From Corynebacterium occultum (GTDB lineage Bacteria; Actinomycetota; Actinomycetes; Mycobacteriales; Mycobacteriaceae): a DNA stretch of 64,000 nucleotides. The notes beneath the pieces are model-generated. The model was not told where the DNA came from. It made no database searches and saw nothing but the letters and a program-made list of their open reading frames with translations. The translations under genes were made by a program, and so were the position numbers. The DNA lies in the NCBI RefSeq assembly GCF_009734425.1, contig NZ_CP046455.1:2480001-2544000 (forward strand), read 5' to 3'. This document shows, piece after piece, positions 8,013 to 16,975 of the stretch (position 1 is its first letter; every line of letters begins with the position of its first letter).

Positions 8013-9080
8013 TCAGTAGTCGCGGTGGCTGCCCTCGAGGATGACCTTGGCGGCCTCCCCGTCCTGGGCGGTGCGGACGGTGCCCAGTTCCCAGGCGTTG
8101 ATGTGGCGGGCGGTGAGCATCGCCAGGGCGCGGTCCCGGTCCTGTGCGGACACCACGGCAACCATGCCGACACCCATGTTGAAGGTCTTCTCCATCTCTT
8201 CCTGGGACACCTTGCCCAGGGACTGGATGGTGCGGAAGATCTGGTTGGGGGTCCAGGTGGCGCGGGAGATCTCGGCGACGAGGCCTTCCGGCATGACGCG
8301 CTCCAGGTTGCCTGCCAGGCCACCACCGGTGACGTGGCAGAAGGTGTGGACCTCGCACTCCGCGGCCAGAGCCAGGCAGTCCTTGGCGTAGATACGGGTC
8401 GGCTCGAGCATTTCCTCACCGAGGGTGCGTCCCAGTTCCTCCATGTAGCCGTCGAGCGGCAGGCCGGCCTTCTCCAGGAGGACGTGGCGAGCCAGGGAGT
8501 AACCGTTGGAGTGCAGGCCGGAGGAGGCCATCGCGATGACGACATCACCGGAGCGGACACGGTCCGGGCCCAGCAGCTCATCTGCCTCGACAACGCCGAC
8601 GGCGGTGGCGGAGACATCATAGTCACCGGGCTTCATCACACCGGGGTGCTCAGCGGTCTCGCCACCGAGCAGTGCGGCACCGGCCTGGATGCAGCCTTCG
8701 GCGATGCCGGCGACGATCTGGGCGACATGCTCCGGCACAACCTTGCCCACGGCGATGTAGTCCTGGAGGAAGAGCGGCTCAGCACCACAGACCACCAGGT
8801 CATCCACGCACATGGCGACCAGGTCGATGCCGATGGTGTCATGCTTGTCCATCTGCTGGGCGATGACCAGCTTGGTGCCCACCCCATCAGAACCGGCTGC
8901 CAACAGCGGCTCCTTGTACTTTCCCAGGGCAAACAGCCCGGCGAAACCACCCAGACCACCACGGACCTCCGGACGGGTGGCCTTCTTGGCGAGCGGGGCA
9001 AACAGCTCGACGGCGCGGTCACCGGCCTCGATGTCGACACCTGCGGCGGCGTAGGAAGCGGACTCTTCGTGTTCGCTCAT
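8013..9080 (-). CDS. purM: Phosphoribosylformylglycinamidine cyclo-ligase (AIR synthetase)
   Basis: Fifth step of de novo purine synthesis: ATP-dependent ring closure of FGAM to aminoimidazole ribotide. The 355-residue length is normal. The family features YAAAGVDIEAGDRAVE near the N-terminus, GGFAGLFALG, GSDGVGTKLVIAQ, GIDLVAMCVDDLVVCGAEPLFLQDY and the GGGLAGNLERV segment are all present. It lies 21 bases downstream of purF in the same direction, so the two genes form an operon. Confidence 0.97.
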   Translation of the reverse strand: MSEHEESASYAAAGVDIEAGDRAVELFAPLAKKATRPEVRGGLGGFAGLFALGKYKEPLLAAGSDGVGTKLVIAQQMDKHDTIGIDLVAMCVDDLVVCGAEPLFLQDYIAVGKVVPEHVAQIVAGIAEGCIQAGAALLGGETAEHPGVMKPGDYDVSATAVGVVEADELLGPDRVRSGDVVIAMASSGLHSNGYSLARHVLLEKAGLPLDGYMEELGRTLGEEMLEPTRIYAKDCLALAAECEVHTFCHVTGGGLAGNLERVMPEGLVAEISRATWTPNQIFRTIQSLGKVSQEEMEKTFNMGVGMVAVVSAQDRDRALAMLTARHINAWELGTVRTAQDGEAAKVILEGSHRDY

Positions 9081-9101
9081 GAGTTAAATTCTCCTGCTCG
9101 T

Positions 9102-10625
9102 CTAGTTCTTCTCGGAAGTGTTGGCTGCCTGAATCTTGGCGACCAATTCCGCGTTGGGGTTACCCGCGGGCAGTCCCAGCGGGTAGTGGCCATCGAAGCA
9201 GGCAGTGCACAGATCCTCCGGTACCTGCTCGGTGGCCTCGATCATCTGCTCGATCGAGACGTAGCCCAGGCTGTCGGCGCCGATGGCGCTGCAGACCGAC
9301 TTCACGATCGAATCCTCGTCCTGGCCGTCACCGGAGTTCGCGATCAGCTCACCCGGGGTGGCGAAGTCGATGCCGTAGAAGCACGGCCACTTCACCGGCG
9401 GGGAGGCGATCCGGACATGGACCTCCGCGGCACCGGCCTCCCGCAGCATCCGGATCAGGGCGCGCTGCGTATTACCGCGGACGATGGAGTCATCCACGAC
9501 GATCAGACGCTTACCGGCAATCACCGAACGCAACGGGTTCAGCTTGAGACGGATACCCAGCTGGCGCAGGGTCTGCGAAGGCTGGATGAAGGTGCGGCCC
9601 ACATAGGCGTTCTTGACCAGGCCCTGGGCGAAGGGGATGCCCGACTCCTGGGCATAACCCACTGCCGCGGGGTTGCCGGATTCCGGCACCGGGATCACCA
9701 GGTCACCATCGGCCGGGTATTCCCGGGCCAGACGACGGCCGATCTCCAAGCGGACAGCATTGACGGAACGCTTCCGGATGGTGGAGTCGGGGCGGGCGAG
9801 ATAGACATACTCGAAGACACAACCCTTGTGGTTGGTCTCCGCGAAACGTTCGGTGTGCACCCCGGCAGCGTCGATGGCGATCAGCTCACCCGGCTCGATC
9901 TCACGGACGAAGGAGGCGCCGACGATGTCGAGGGCACAGGTCTCGGAGGCGATGACCCAGCCCCGCTCAAGACGACCCAGGGCCAGGGGGCGCACACCCT
10001 GGGGGTCGCGGGCGGCGTAGAGGGTCTGACCATCAGTGAAGGTCAGACAGAAAGCACCCTTCATCTGCGGCAGCAGGGCGCGGGCCGACTCCAGGACGGT
10101 CTTGCCCTGGCTGACCTCATCTGCCAGCAACGCGGTCATCACCGCGGTGTCAGATGCCTGTTCGATATCGGTGATCAGCTTCTTTTCCAGGGCGCGGTCC
10201 AGCAGCTCCCGGTAGTTGACGAGGTTTCCGTTATGGCCGAGCGCGATATCGGTGCCGTCCTTGGTGGAACGGAACATCGGCTGGACATTCTCCCAGTGAG
10301 TGCCACCTGCGGTGGAGTAGCGGGTGTGGCCGATGGCCACATCACCCTGCAAGGAGGCCAGACTGGTTTCATCAAAGACCTGGGACACCAGCCCCATGTC
10401 CTTGAACACCAGTGTGCTGTCGCCATCGCCCACTGCGATGCCAGCGGCTTCCTGGCCGCGGTGCTGGAGTGCGAAGAGCCCGAAATAGGTGAGCTTGGAT
10501 ACTTCCTCACCGGGCGCCCAGACTCCGAATACACCGCATTCCTCGCGGGGCGCGGTTTCACCGTGATCATCCAGATCAACGGTTCGATTCGATTGTGCGG
10601 CCTGGATTTGGTCAATTGATACCAC
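9102..10625 (-). CDS. purF: Amidophosphoribosyltransferase
   Basis: First committed step of purine synthesis: transfers glutamine-derived ammonia to PRPP. It has 507 residues with an N-terminal Ntn glutaminase domain and a C-terminal phosphoribosyltransferase domain containing the PRPP loop VVDDSIVRGNT. The catalytic cysteine is Cys30 in EECGVFG, so a 29-residue propeptide must be removed if the start is correct. Cysteines spread through the C-terminal half (for example CACFDGHYP-like ACFDGHYPLG) match the iron-sulfur type of PurF. The GTG start at 10625 is the only reasonable one. It is the first gene of purF-purM. Confidence 0.97.
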   Translation of the reverse strand: MVSIDQIQAAQSNRTVDLDDHGETAPREECGVFGVWAPGEEVSKLTYFGLFALQHRGQEAAGIAVGDGDSTLVFKDMGLVSQVFDETSLASLQGDVAIGHTRYSTAGGTHWENVQPMFRSTKDGTDIALGHNGNLVNYRELLDRALEKKLITDIEQASDTAVMTALLADEVSQGKTVLESARALLPQMKGAFCLTFTDGQTLYAARDPQGVRPLALGRLERGWVIASETCALDIVGASFVREIEPGELIAIDAAGVHTERFAETNHKGCVFEYVYLARPDSTIRKRSVNAVRLEIGRRLAREYPADGDLVIPVPESGNPAAVGYAQESGIPFAQGLVKNAYVGRTFIQPSQTLRQLGIRLKLNPLRSVIAGKRLIVVDDSIVRGNTQRALIRMLREAGAAEVHVRIASPPVKWPCFYGIDFATPGELIANSGDGQDEDSIVKSVCSAIGADSLGYVSIEQMIEATEQVPEDLCTACFDGHYPLGLPAGNPNAELVAKIQAANTSEKN

Positions 10626-10643
10626 GTCTCCTGATCTTAGTCG

Positions 10644-11027
10644 CTAGATACCCGGCAAACTAATGAGAGGTAACCACTGCCCCACCTCCACCGCTCTGGT
10701 TCCCGAGGATTCCACCCCTTCAGCACTGCCCAGATCCACCAGACCGACCACCAGACGCAGCCAGGTCAAGGGGTCGGTCTCCACCACATTGGGTGGAGTT
10801 CCCCGGGTGTGCCGGGGGCCTTCGATGCACTGCACCGCCACGAATGGGGGTACCCGCACTTCCACGGAATGCCCCGGCGCGAGATCTTCCAGGGTGCGGG
10901 CGGTGAGCCGCACCGCCGCGGCAAGTTGCGTGCGGCCTGGTTTTTCGTGGTTTTCCGGGTCCCTGATCCAGTCCTGTACCGCCAGTACAGCGGCGCGTGC
11001 CTCGGCAGGGTCAATCTTCTTTCTCAT
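10644..11027 (-). CDS. Sterol-carrier-family (SCP ortholog) protein
   Basis: A 127-residue protein resembling the actinobacterial SCP-ortholog family often found beside purF. It starts MRKKIDPAEARAAV, and has a conserved core RTLEDLAPGHSVEVRVPP...AVQCIEGPRHTRGTPPNVVETDP and a TWLRLVVGL segment. The ATG at 11027 is preferred over an upstream in-frame start at 11084 because the family begins there. The family fold binds hydrophobic ligands, but no biochemical role is known. It lies 18 bases upstream of purF in the same direction and may share its promoter. Confidence 0.7.
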   Translation of the reverse strand: MRKKIDPAEARAAVLAVQDWIRDPENHEKPGRTQLAAAVRLTARTLEDLAPGHSVEVRVPPFVAVQCIEGPRHTRGTPPNVVETDPLTWLRLVVGLVDLGSAEGVESSGTRAVEVGQWLPLISLPGI

Positions 11028-11121
11028 GCATTTCACTCTAGGCACCCTGTTCTCCTGCCACGCTAAGGTGATCAACAACATCACTTAGCTTTCGCCCCCA
11101 GAGGAAAGACCTTTAATTTCA

Positions 11122-12114
11122 ATGACGATTACGAAGAAGTCTCCGAGCATCACCCTCCGTTTCATGGCCGCGCCCACTGATGTGTTGTTGGCGGGTAGTC
11201 ACGGCATCGGCGGTGGCCGTGTCCTGGAGTGGATCGATAAGGCGGCTTATGCCTGCGCCACCCAGTGGTCCGGCACTTATTGTGTGACCGCCTACGTCGG
11301 CCACATCCACTTCACCCGGCCGATCCCCTCCGGCCACATGGTGGAGGTCCGTTCCCGGATCGCGCTGACGGGTCGTTCCTCGATGCACATCGTCAATGAG
11401 GTGTTCTCCGCCGATCCCCGGGAGGGTGTGTTCACCCGGGCCTGTGACTGCCTGGTTATTTTCGTGGCCAAGGACACCGCCACGGGTAAGGCCCAGGAGG
11501 TGCCTTCCTTCGTTCCCGAAAATGAGGAGCAGGCCCGGGTGGAGAACGCCGCGCAGAGCCGTATCGCGCTGCGCAAGGCCATTGAGCAGGAGATGGAGAA
11601 GCAGACCTATGAAGGTCCTTCCCAGGCTCCCCGCCTGATCACCCGTTTCCTGGCGAAACCGACCGATGTGAACTGGGGCGGCAAGGTCCATGGTGGTACC
11701 GCCATGGAGTGGATCGATGAGGCCGGCACCGCCTGCACCATGGAATGGTCCGGGGAGCACACCGTCGCGGTCTACGCCGGTGGCATCCGTTTCTACCGCC
11801 CCATCGCCATCGGTGACCTGATCGAGGTTGATGCGCGGATGATGCGTACCGATTCCCGCTCCATGCAGATGTCCATCCACGTCCGTTCCGGCGCCCCCCG
11901 TGGTGGCCGCGAGCATCTGCAGACCGCGATCCACGCCACCGTCTCCTATATCGGCATGGACATCGACGGCACCCCCTTGCCGGCCCGGCAGTTTACCCCG
12001 GTGACGGATGAGGATCTGCAATTGGCGGAACACGCCAATATCCTGCGTGAACTGCGCGCCGAATACACTCCCCTGCCGCTGATCTCCCCGGCCGCGCCGG
12101 GGCATGTGGATTAG
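11122..12114 (+). CDS. Acyl-CoA thioesterase with two hotdog domains
   Basis: A 330-residue protein made of two tandem 4HBT/BACH-type hotdog domains, about residues 10-155 and 170-310. The halves repeat the same features: PTDVLLAGSHGIGGGRVLEWIDKAAYACA and PTDVNWGGKVHGGTAMEWIDEAGTACT, followed by VGHIHFTRPI and AGGIRFYRPI. In this family an Asn/Asp in the DVNWGGK loop and the EWID acid act in hydrolysis of acyl-CoA; the first half has lost the NxGG asparagine (DVLLAGS), so only the second half may be fully catalytic. It ends before a strong terminator. Confidence 0.85.
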   Translation: MTITKKSPSITLRFMAAPTDVLLAGSHGIGGGRVLEWIDKAAYACATQWSGTYCVTAYVGHIHFTRPIPSGHMVEVRSRIALTGRSSMHIVNEVFSADPREGVFTRACDCLVIFVAKDTATGKAQEVPSFVPENEEQARVENAAQSRIALRKAIEQEMEKQTYEGPSQAPRLITRFLAKPTDVNWGGKVHGGTAMEWIDEAGTACTMEWSGEHTVAVYAGGIRFYRPIAIGDLIEVDARMMRTDSRSMQMSIHVRSGAPRGGREHLQTAIHATVSYIGMDIDGTPLPARQFTPVTDEDLQLAEHANILRELRAEYTPLPLISPAAPGHVD

Positions 12115-12130
12115 CCCCACCCCACCTGAA

Positions 12131-12185
12131 ACCCGCTTGACGACGTCGAGATCCTCGGCGTCGTCAAGCGGGTCCGGTGTTTTCC
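12131..12185 (+). terminator. Terminator after thioesterase gene / before opu operon end
   Basis: Hairpin with arms ACCCGCTTGACGACG and CGTCGTCAAGCGGGT (12131-12173) followed by CCGGTGTTTT. It sits between two convergent transcripts. Confidence 0.85.
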
Positions 12186-12201
12186 GGGGTCCCTGGGGGT
12201 A

Positions 12202-13113
12202 CTACCCGACGGCCGAATCCTCTTCCAGCCACTCGGTGGCGATGGTGTCGGCATTCGCCTGCTCATTAACGCTCCGGGAGTTCAGGAAGACCAGTTCTTC
12301 GGCGCTCAGCGCGGCGCTGACCTGGTTGATGATCTCCCGGGCTTCCTCATCCACCGCATCACTGGCCACCGGCACCACATGAGAGGCCAGGAAGAGGCCG
12401 GCCGGATCCTCCAGCACCACCAGGTCCTCATCCTGGATGGCAGGGTCAGCGGTGTAGATGATGGCGATCTGGACGTCATTGTCCTTCAGTGCCTTCACCG
12501 TCAGCGGGCCACCCCCGTCCTCGATCGGGGTGAAGCCCACCTCGACGCCATAGGCTGTGGCCAGTCCCTCGGGACCATTGGGGCGGCTCTCCGCCTCCGA
12601 GTTGGCCCCCAGGGTCATCGGCTCATTGACCTTCGCCAGATCCTCGATGGTGCTGATCCCGTGTTCCTCGGCGAATTCCCGGGTGATCACATAAGCATCC
12701 TGGTCGGTGGCCTTCGCCTGGTCGAGGATGTTGAGTCCCTCCGGTGCCGCCGCCACAAGTGCCTCATGGACTTCCTCGCTCTGACGTTCTGCGGCGTCCG
12801 GCTGCCAGTACTGCAGCAGTGGGCCGGTGTACTCCGGGAAGAGGTCCACCTCACCATTCTCGATCTCACTCATGTAGACCTCGCGCTGCCCGATCCGGAG
12901 ATCCCGCTGCACCTGGTAGCCATTGTTTTCCAGGGCCTGGGCGTAGATCTCCGCGATGATCTCATTGGAGTAGTAGTCCTGGGAGCCGACCACGATGACC
13001 TGGTCCTCGCTCTCCTCATCGGAGAGGGTCCCGGCGCTGCCGCAGGCACTGAGTATCGCAGCGGAAAGGGTGATGCCCAGGGCTGCCTTCAGGGGAGATA
13101 AACGGGTTTTCAT
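12202..13113 (-). CDS. opuCC: Osmoprotectant ABC transporter substrate-binding lipoprotein
   Basis: A 303-residue extracytoplasmic binding protein of the OpuAC/ProX class for glycine betaine, choline, carnitine or related quaternary amines. It has a lipoprotein signal ending in LSACG (Cys24). The mature domain contains VVGSQDYYSNEIIAEIYAQALENNGY, FPEYTGPLLQYW and the late LGANSEAESRPNGPEGLATAYG region typical of OpuCC. It is the last gene of a four-gene operon and overlaps the preceding permease by four bases. The exact ligand is not predictable. Confidence 0.88.
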   Translation of the reverse strand: MKTRLSPLKAALGITLSAAILSACGSAGTLSDEESEDQVIVVGSQDYYSNEIIAEIYAQALENNGYQVQRDLRIGQREVYMSEIENGEVDLFPEYTGPLLQYWQPDAAERQSEEVHEALVAAAPEGLNILDQAKATDQDAYVITREFAEEHGISTIEDLAKVNEPMTLGANSEAESRPNGPEGLATAYGVEVGFTPIEDGGGPLTVKALKDNDVQIAIIYTADPAIQDEDLVVLEDPAGLFLASHVVPVASDAVDEEAREIINQVSAALSAEELVFLNSRSVNEQANADTIATEWLEEDSAVG

Positions 13114-13796
13114 GATCGGGTCCTTTCAAGGGTTCGGGTGCGACGGTTACCGCTCCCGGGAATGAGATGAGCCAGGCTGAACAGGGCCTCCACCAGCAGT
13201 GCCAGGGCGATGACCAGTAGCGCGCCACCGATCATCTCCCCGTAGTCGCGGGTCTTCAGGCCGGCGAAGATGAAACGGCCGAGCCCGGCGTCAGCGGTAT
13301 AGGCGGCCAGGGTGGCGGTGGCGATGACCTGTATCACCGCTGAACGTACCCCACCGATCACCACCGGCGCGGCCAACGGCAGCTCCACCTGGAAGATGAG
13401 CTGTGATTCTTTCATCCCCATCGCCCGGGCAGCCTTGACCGTCTGCCCATCCACCGCCGCCACCCCGGCATAGGCACCGGCCAGCAGGGGTGGGATCGCC
13501 AGCACCACCAGGGCGATGCCCGGCGCGAGCAGTCCGATCCCCAGGGCCAGGCCCAGCAGGGTCAGCAGGCCCAGGGTGGGCACCGCCCGGGCAGCCCCCG
13601 CCAGAGCCGTGACCACCCCGCCGCCGCGACGTTGATGGCCGATCCAGACACCTAGGGGCAGGGCCAGTGCTGCGGCGATGAGGACCACCACAAGGGAAAT
13701 CAGGAGGTGTTCGACCATTCGCGTCGGGATGGCCCCCGCCCCACTCCAATTGGCGGGGTCAGTGAACCAGTTCAGGGTGAGGGTGGTGACATTCAC
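13110..13796 (-). CDS. Osmoprotectant ABC transporter permease (OpuCD/OpuCB type)
   Basis: A 228-residue inner-membrane permease with about six transmembrane helices and the EAA-type loop AARAMGMKESQLIFQVELPLAAPVVIGG that contacts the ATPase. It belongs to the small permeases of OpuC/ProW-type osmoprotectant importers. It overlaps its upstream partner permease by four bases and the binding-protein gene by four bases, indicating translational coupling. Confidence 0.88.
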   Translation of the reverse strand: MNVTTLTLNWFTDPANWSGAGAIPTRMVEHLLISLVVVLIAAALALPLGVWIGHQRRGGGVVTALAGAARAVPTLGLLTLLGLALGIGLLAPGIALVVLAIPPLLAGAYAGVAAVDGQTVKAARAMGMKESQLIFQVELPLAAPVVIGGVRSAVIQVIATATLAAYTADAGLGRFIFAGLKTRDYGEMIGGALLVIALALLVEALFSLAHLIPGSGNRRTRTLERTRS

Positions 13797-14452
13797 CGAA
13801 GCACCTCCCTGCGGTAGGTGTCAGCGCGTTGCCAGGGCAGGAGGATCCGGCCGGCCAGGAGGCAGAGGGCGTCGAGCAGCAGGGCCAGGGCCACGGTGAG
13901 CACCAGGCCGGTGAGCACGGAGGCGAAGATGCCGCGCTGGAAACCATCGGTGAATAAGGTGCCCAGGCTCTGGATGCCGACCACCGCGCCGACGGTGACC
14001 AGGCTGACGGTGCTGACCACCACCACCCTTAACCCGGCGAGGATGACCGGGGCGGCCAGGGGCAGGTCCACGGTGAAGAAGCGTCGGGTGTCGCTGTAGC
14101 CGATGCCGGTGGCTGCCCGTCTGGTTTCCCCGGGGACGGAGGCGAAGGCATCTGCCACAGTGCGGGAGAGCAGGGCCACCCCATAGGCGGTGAGCACGAT
14201 GATCATGGTCGCGTTGGAGCGCAGACCGATGCCCAGGACTGAGGGGACGATGATGAACATGGGCAGGGAGGGGATGGCGTAGATGACCCCGACCAGGACC
14301 AGGATCAGTCCCCCACCCAGCTGCCAGCGGTGCGCCAGCCAACCGATGGGCAGTGCGATCAGCAGGCTCAGCAGGACCGCCGGCACGGTGAGCAGCAGGT
14401 GGGTCAGGGTCAGCTCCCCGATATTGTCGAGGTTCTGGGAGAGCCAGTTCAT
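13793..14452 (-). CDS. Osmoprotectant ABC transporter permease (second subunit)
   Basis: A 219-residue permease with about six membrane helices, beginning MNWLSQNLDNIGELTLTHLLL. It has an EAA-type coupling loop (TRRAATGIGYSDTRRFFTVDLPLAAPVILAG), the interface with the ATPase. It pairs with the following permease to form the membrane channel of an OpuC-type importer. Its start overlaps the stop of the ATPase gene by four bases (ATGA). Confidence 0.88.
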   Translation of the reverse strand: MNWLSQNLDNIGELTLTHLLLTVPAVLLSLLIALPIGWLAHRWQLGGGLILVLVGVIYAIPSLPMFIIVPSVLGIGLRSNATMIIVLTAYGVALLSRTVADAFASVPGETRRAATGIGYSDTRRFFTVDLPLAAPVILAGLRVVVVSTVSLVTVGAVVGIQSLGTLFTDGFQRGIFASVLTGLVLTVALALLLDALCLLAGRILLPWQRADTYRREVLR

Positions 14453-15270
14453 CCCTCAATCACCCCGAGGAGACGGCCGGAAGCGTCCATGACCAGCCGG
14501 GATCCTGCGTCCTCCACCACATGCAGGCGCTTGGCCCCGGATTTGAGGCCGATGAACTCCGCCACGAAATCATCGACGGGGTGGGCGAGCAGGTGTTCCG
14601 GGGTGTCACGTTGGGCGATCTGGCCGCCGGGGCGGAGCACCACGATCTCATCGGCCAGGCTGAAGGCCTCATCAATGTCATGGGTGACAAAGAGCACCGT
14701 CTTACCCAGTTCCTGCTGCAGGCGCCGGACCTCCCGCTGCAGTTCCAGTCGCACGATGGGGTCCACCGCCCCGAAGGGTTCATCCATGAGCAGGATGTCC
14801 GGGTCGGCGGCGAGTGCCCGGGCCACTCCGACGCGTTGCTGTTGGCCGCCGGAGAGCTGCGCTGGGTAACGCCGGGCCAGGGAGAGGTCCAGGCCCACGG
14901 TTTCCAATAACTCGGTGGCCCGGATCCGGGCGTCGCGGCGGGACTGTCCCTGCAGGACGGGGACGGTGGCGATATTGTCCACCACGCTGCGGTGCGGCAA
15001 CAGTCCACCGGCCTGCAGCACATAGCCGATGGATCGACGTAGCTGCACCGGATCCCGGCCGGCGATGTCCTCATCGTTGATCAGTACCCGGCCTGAGCTC
15101 GGGGTGACCATGCGGTTGACCATGCCCAGCAGGGTGGATTTTCCGGAACCGCTGGAACCCAGCAGCACCACGGTGGTGTGGGCGGGGACGGTGAAGGAGA
15201 CCTCGTCTACCGCGGTGGTGCCATCGGGATAGACCTTTGAAACCTTTTCAAACTCGATCATTCCGATCAT
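14449..15270 (-). CDS. opuCA: Osmoprotectant ABC transporter ATP-binding protein
   Basis: ATPase subunit of 273 residues, first gene of the operon. Walker A is GSSGSGKST, the Q-loop region is GYVLQAGGLLPH, the ABC signature is LSGGQQQRVGVARAL, Walker B is DILLMDEPFGAVDP, and the switch histidine is in VTHDID. OpuCA-type ATPases often carry C-terminal CBS domains that sense ionic strength; here only a short C-terminal tail remains after the nucleotide domain, so that sensor seems absent. Two ATG codons (15270, 15261) are possible starts; a GGAAGG motif precedes the first. Confidence 0.92.
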   Translation of the reverse strand: MIGMIEFEKVSKVYPDGTTAVDEVSFTVPAHTTVVLLGSSGSGKSTLLGMVNRMVTPSSGRVLINDEDIAGRDPVQLRRSIGYVLQAGGLLPHRSVVDNIATVPVLQGQSRRDARIRATELLETVGLDLSLARRYPAQLSGGQQQRVGVARALAADPDILLMDEPFGAVDPIVRLELQREVRRLQQELGKTVLFVTHDIDEAFSLADEIVVLRPGGQIAQRDTPEHLLAHPVDDFVAEFIGLKSGAKRLHVVEDAGSRLVMDASGRLLGVIEG

Positions 15271-15334
15271 CCACCTTCCAGGGGGGAGCTTCCTGGAATT
15301 TTAGCGGAATCGGGTGAATGATTCAGGGGAAGTT

Positions 15335-15361
15335 CAGGGCGGGAAGCAGTTTAGCGCCCTG
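15335..15361 (-). terminator. Possible terminator after aldehyde dehydrogenase gene
   Basis: Hairpin with arms CAGGGCG and CGCCCTG and a 13-base loop, 21 bases after the stop codon of the minus-strand dehydrogenase. It has no strong T tract. Confidence 0.4.
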
Positions 15362-15381
15362 CAGCAAATGCTGACCGTTGT

Positions 15382-16851
15382 TCAGGAGTAGGGATCCTTG
15401 ATCCCCAGGTACTGCAACCGGGTGTAGTCATCGAGGCCGTCAACCCCACCTTCCCGCCCCATTCCAGACTGTTTGACCCCGCCGAAGGGTGCGGCGGCAT
15501 TGGAGATCACCCCGGTGTTGATCCCGACCATGCCGAACTCCAGCTGGCTGGAGACCCGCTGGATTCGGGAGTGGTCCGGGGTGAACAGGTAGGAGGCCAG
15601 ACCGAATTCGGTGTCATTGGCCAAGGCAATCGCCTCCTGCTCCGTGCGGAAGGTTGTGATCGGGGCTAGCGGCCCGAAGATCTCCTCCCGGAATACTCTG
15701 GCCTGGGGCGGTACATTCTTCAGCACCGTCGGGGCAAAGAAGTTGCCCGTACCTTCGCCGCGGGTCCCGCCGGTAACCGCGGTGGCACCGTGGACCACCG
15801 CATCCTCGACGAGTGCCACCATATTGGCCACTGCATGTGCGTCGATCAGCGGACCACAGGTGACCCCCTCTTCAAGCCCATTACCCAGAACCAGATCCTC
15901 CATCGCCGCCGCAAATTTTTCAGTGAATTCCGCCGCGATCGATTCCTGCACCAGAAAGCGGTTGGCGGCGGTGCAGGCCTCCCCGATATTACGTAGTTTG
16001 GCGGCCATCGCACCCTGAACCGCTTCATCGATGTCTGCATCCTCAAAGACCAGGAAGGGAGCGTTGCCACCCAGTTCCATGGAGGTGCGCAGCACATTAT
16101 CTGCAGCCGACTTCAGCAGGGATTTCCCCACTTCGGTGGAACCGGTGAAGGAGATCTTCCGCAGCCGGGGATCCGCCATGATCGGGGCGGAGATCGCCGC
16201 GGCACTCCTGCCGCAGACCACATTAAGCACACCCTGCGGCAGGCCCGCATCAATCAATGTCTGTGCCAGGTAAAGCGAGGTCAGCGGGGTCTGCTTGGCG
16301 GGTTTGAGCACCATGACGCAGCCAGCAGCCAAGGCTGGTGCGATCTTGCGGGTGGCCATGGCCAGCGGGAAGTTCCAGGGAGTTACCAGGAAGCAGGGGC
16401 CCACCGGGTGGCGCACCGTCTGCATGTGCAGGGAGCCTTCGGGGGTTGTTCCGGAAATCCCGTAGTGGCGGACAGCTTCCTCCGAGAACCAGCGGAGGAA
16501 TTCTCCGCCATAGGTGACTTCCCCGTAGGCCTCAGCCAGTGGTTTGCCCATTTCCAGGGTCATCAGGATCGCGAAGTCCTCTGCCCGTTCCATCACCAGG
16601 TCAAAGGCGCGACGAAGAATCTCTGAGCGTTCCCGGGCCGGGGTTCTTGCCCAGCTCTCCTGCGCCCGACAGGCTGCCGCAAAGGCCCGGTGGGCGTCTT
16701 CCTCGGTGGCGGAGGCAACGCTGGTGATCACCTCATTCGTGGCCGGATTGAGCACCTCCAGGGTCTCGCCGGTGGAACCTGGAACCCATTCCCCGTCGAT
16801 GAGCAGGTCGGTGTTGAGTTTGGCCAACAGTGTCGAGATCTTGTCATTCAT
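15382..16851 (-). CDS. gabD: NAD(P)-dependent succinate-semialdehyde-dehydrogenase-type aldehyde dehydrogenase
   Basis: A 489-residue aldehyde dehydrogenase. The catalytic residues are clear: general base Glu259 in MELGGNAP and nucleophile Cys293 in EACTAANRF. The cofactor-binding segment VTPWNFPLAMATRKIAPALAAGC and the FTGSTEVGK loop are intact. The overall sequence is of the GabD (succinate semialdehyde) class. Since an HpaI-type aldolase 7 kb away releases succinic semialdehyde, oxidation to succinate is the likely role in this locus. Glutarate semialdehyde or a general aldehyde are alternatives. It is separated from the upstream ABC operon by a hairpin. Confidence 0.85.
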   Translation of the reverse strand: MNDKISTLLAKLNTDLLIDGEWVPGSTGETLEVLNPATNEVITSVASATEEDAHRAFAAACRAQESWARTPARERSEILRRAFDLVMERAEDFAILMTLEMGKPLAEAYGEVTYGGEFLRWFSEEAVRHYGISGTTPEGSLHMQTVRHPVGPCFLVTPWNFPLAMATRKIAPALAAGCVMVLKPAKQTPLTSLYLAQTLIDAGLPQGVLNVVCGRSAAAISAPIMADPRLRKISFTGSTEVGKSLLKSAADNVLRTSMELGGNAPFLVFEDADIDEAVQGAMAAKLRNIGEACTAANRFLVQESIAAEFTEKFAAAMEDLVLGNGLEEGVTCGPLIDAHAVANMVALVEDAVVHGATAVTGGTRGEGTGNFFAPTVLKNVPPQARVFREEIFGPLAPITTFRTEQEAIALANDTEFGLASYLFTPDHSRIQRVSSQLEFGMVGINTGVISNAAAPFGGVKQSGMGREGGVDGLDDYTRLQYLGIKDPYS

Positions 16852-16895
16852 CTGAGTGCTTTCCCGGGTTGGAACCCGTATATGTCAATTGAGAA

Positions 16896-16930
16896 ACCGC
16901 CGCCTCGAGGGAGATCCTCGGGGCGGCGGT
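16896..16930 (-). terminator. Hairpin between ABC importer operon and aldehyde dehydrogenase gene
   Basis: Arms ACCGCCGCCTCGAGG and CCTCGGGGCGGCGGT with one T:G wobble and loop GAGAT. It lies 46 bases after the ATPase stop codon and 45 before the dehydrogenase start, so it may attenuate read-through rather than end transcription completely. Confidence 0.55.
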
Positions 16931-16975
16931 GAAGGTTCAGCTGGGCATCGGAATGCTTATCGACACCGCGATCGA

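Noticed and set aside
8025..10619. 864-codon plus-strand open frame
   Set aside because: Fully antisense to purM and purF; high GC with few stop codons opens the opposite strand. Low-complexity Gly/Asp/His-rich translation.
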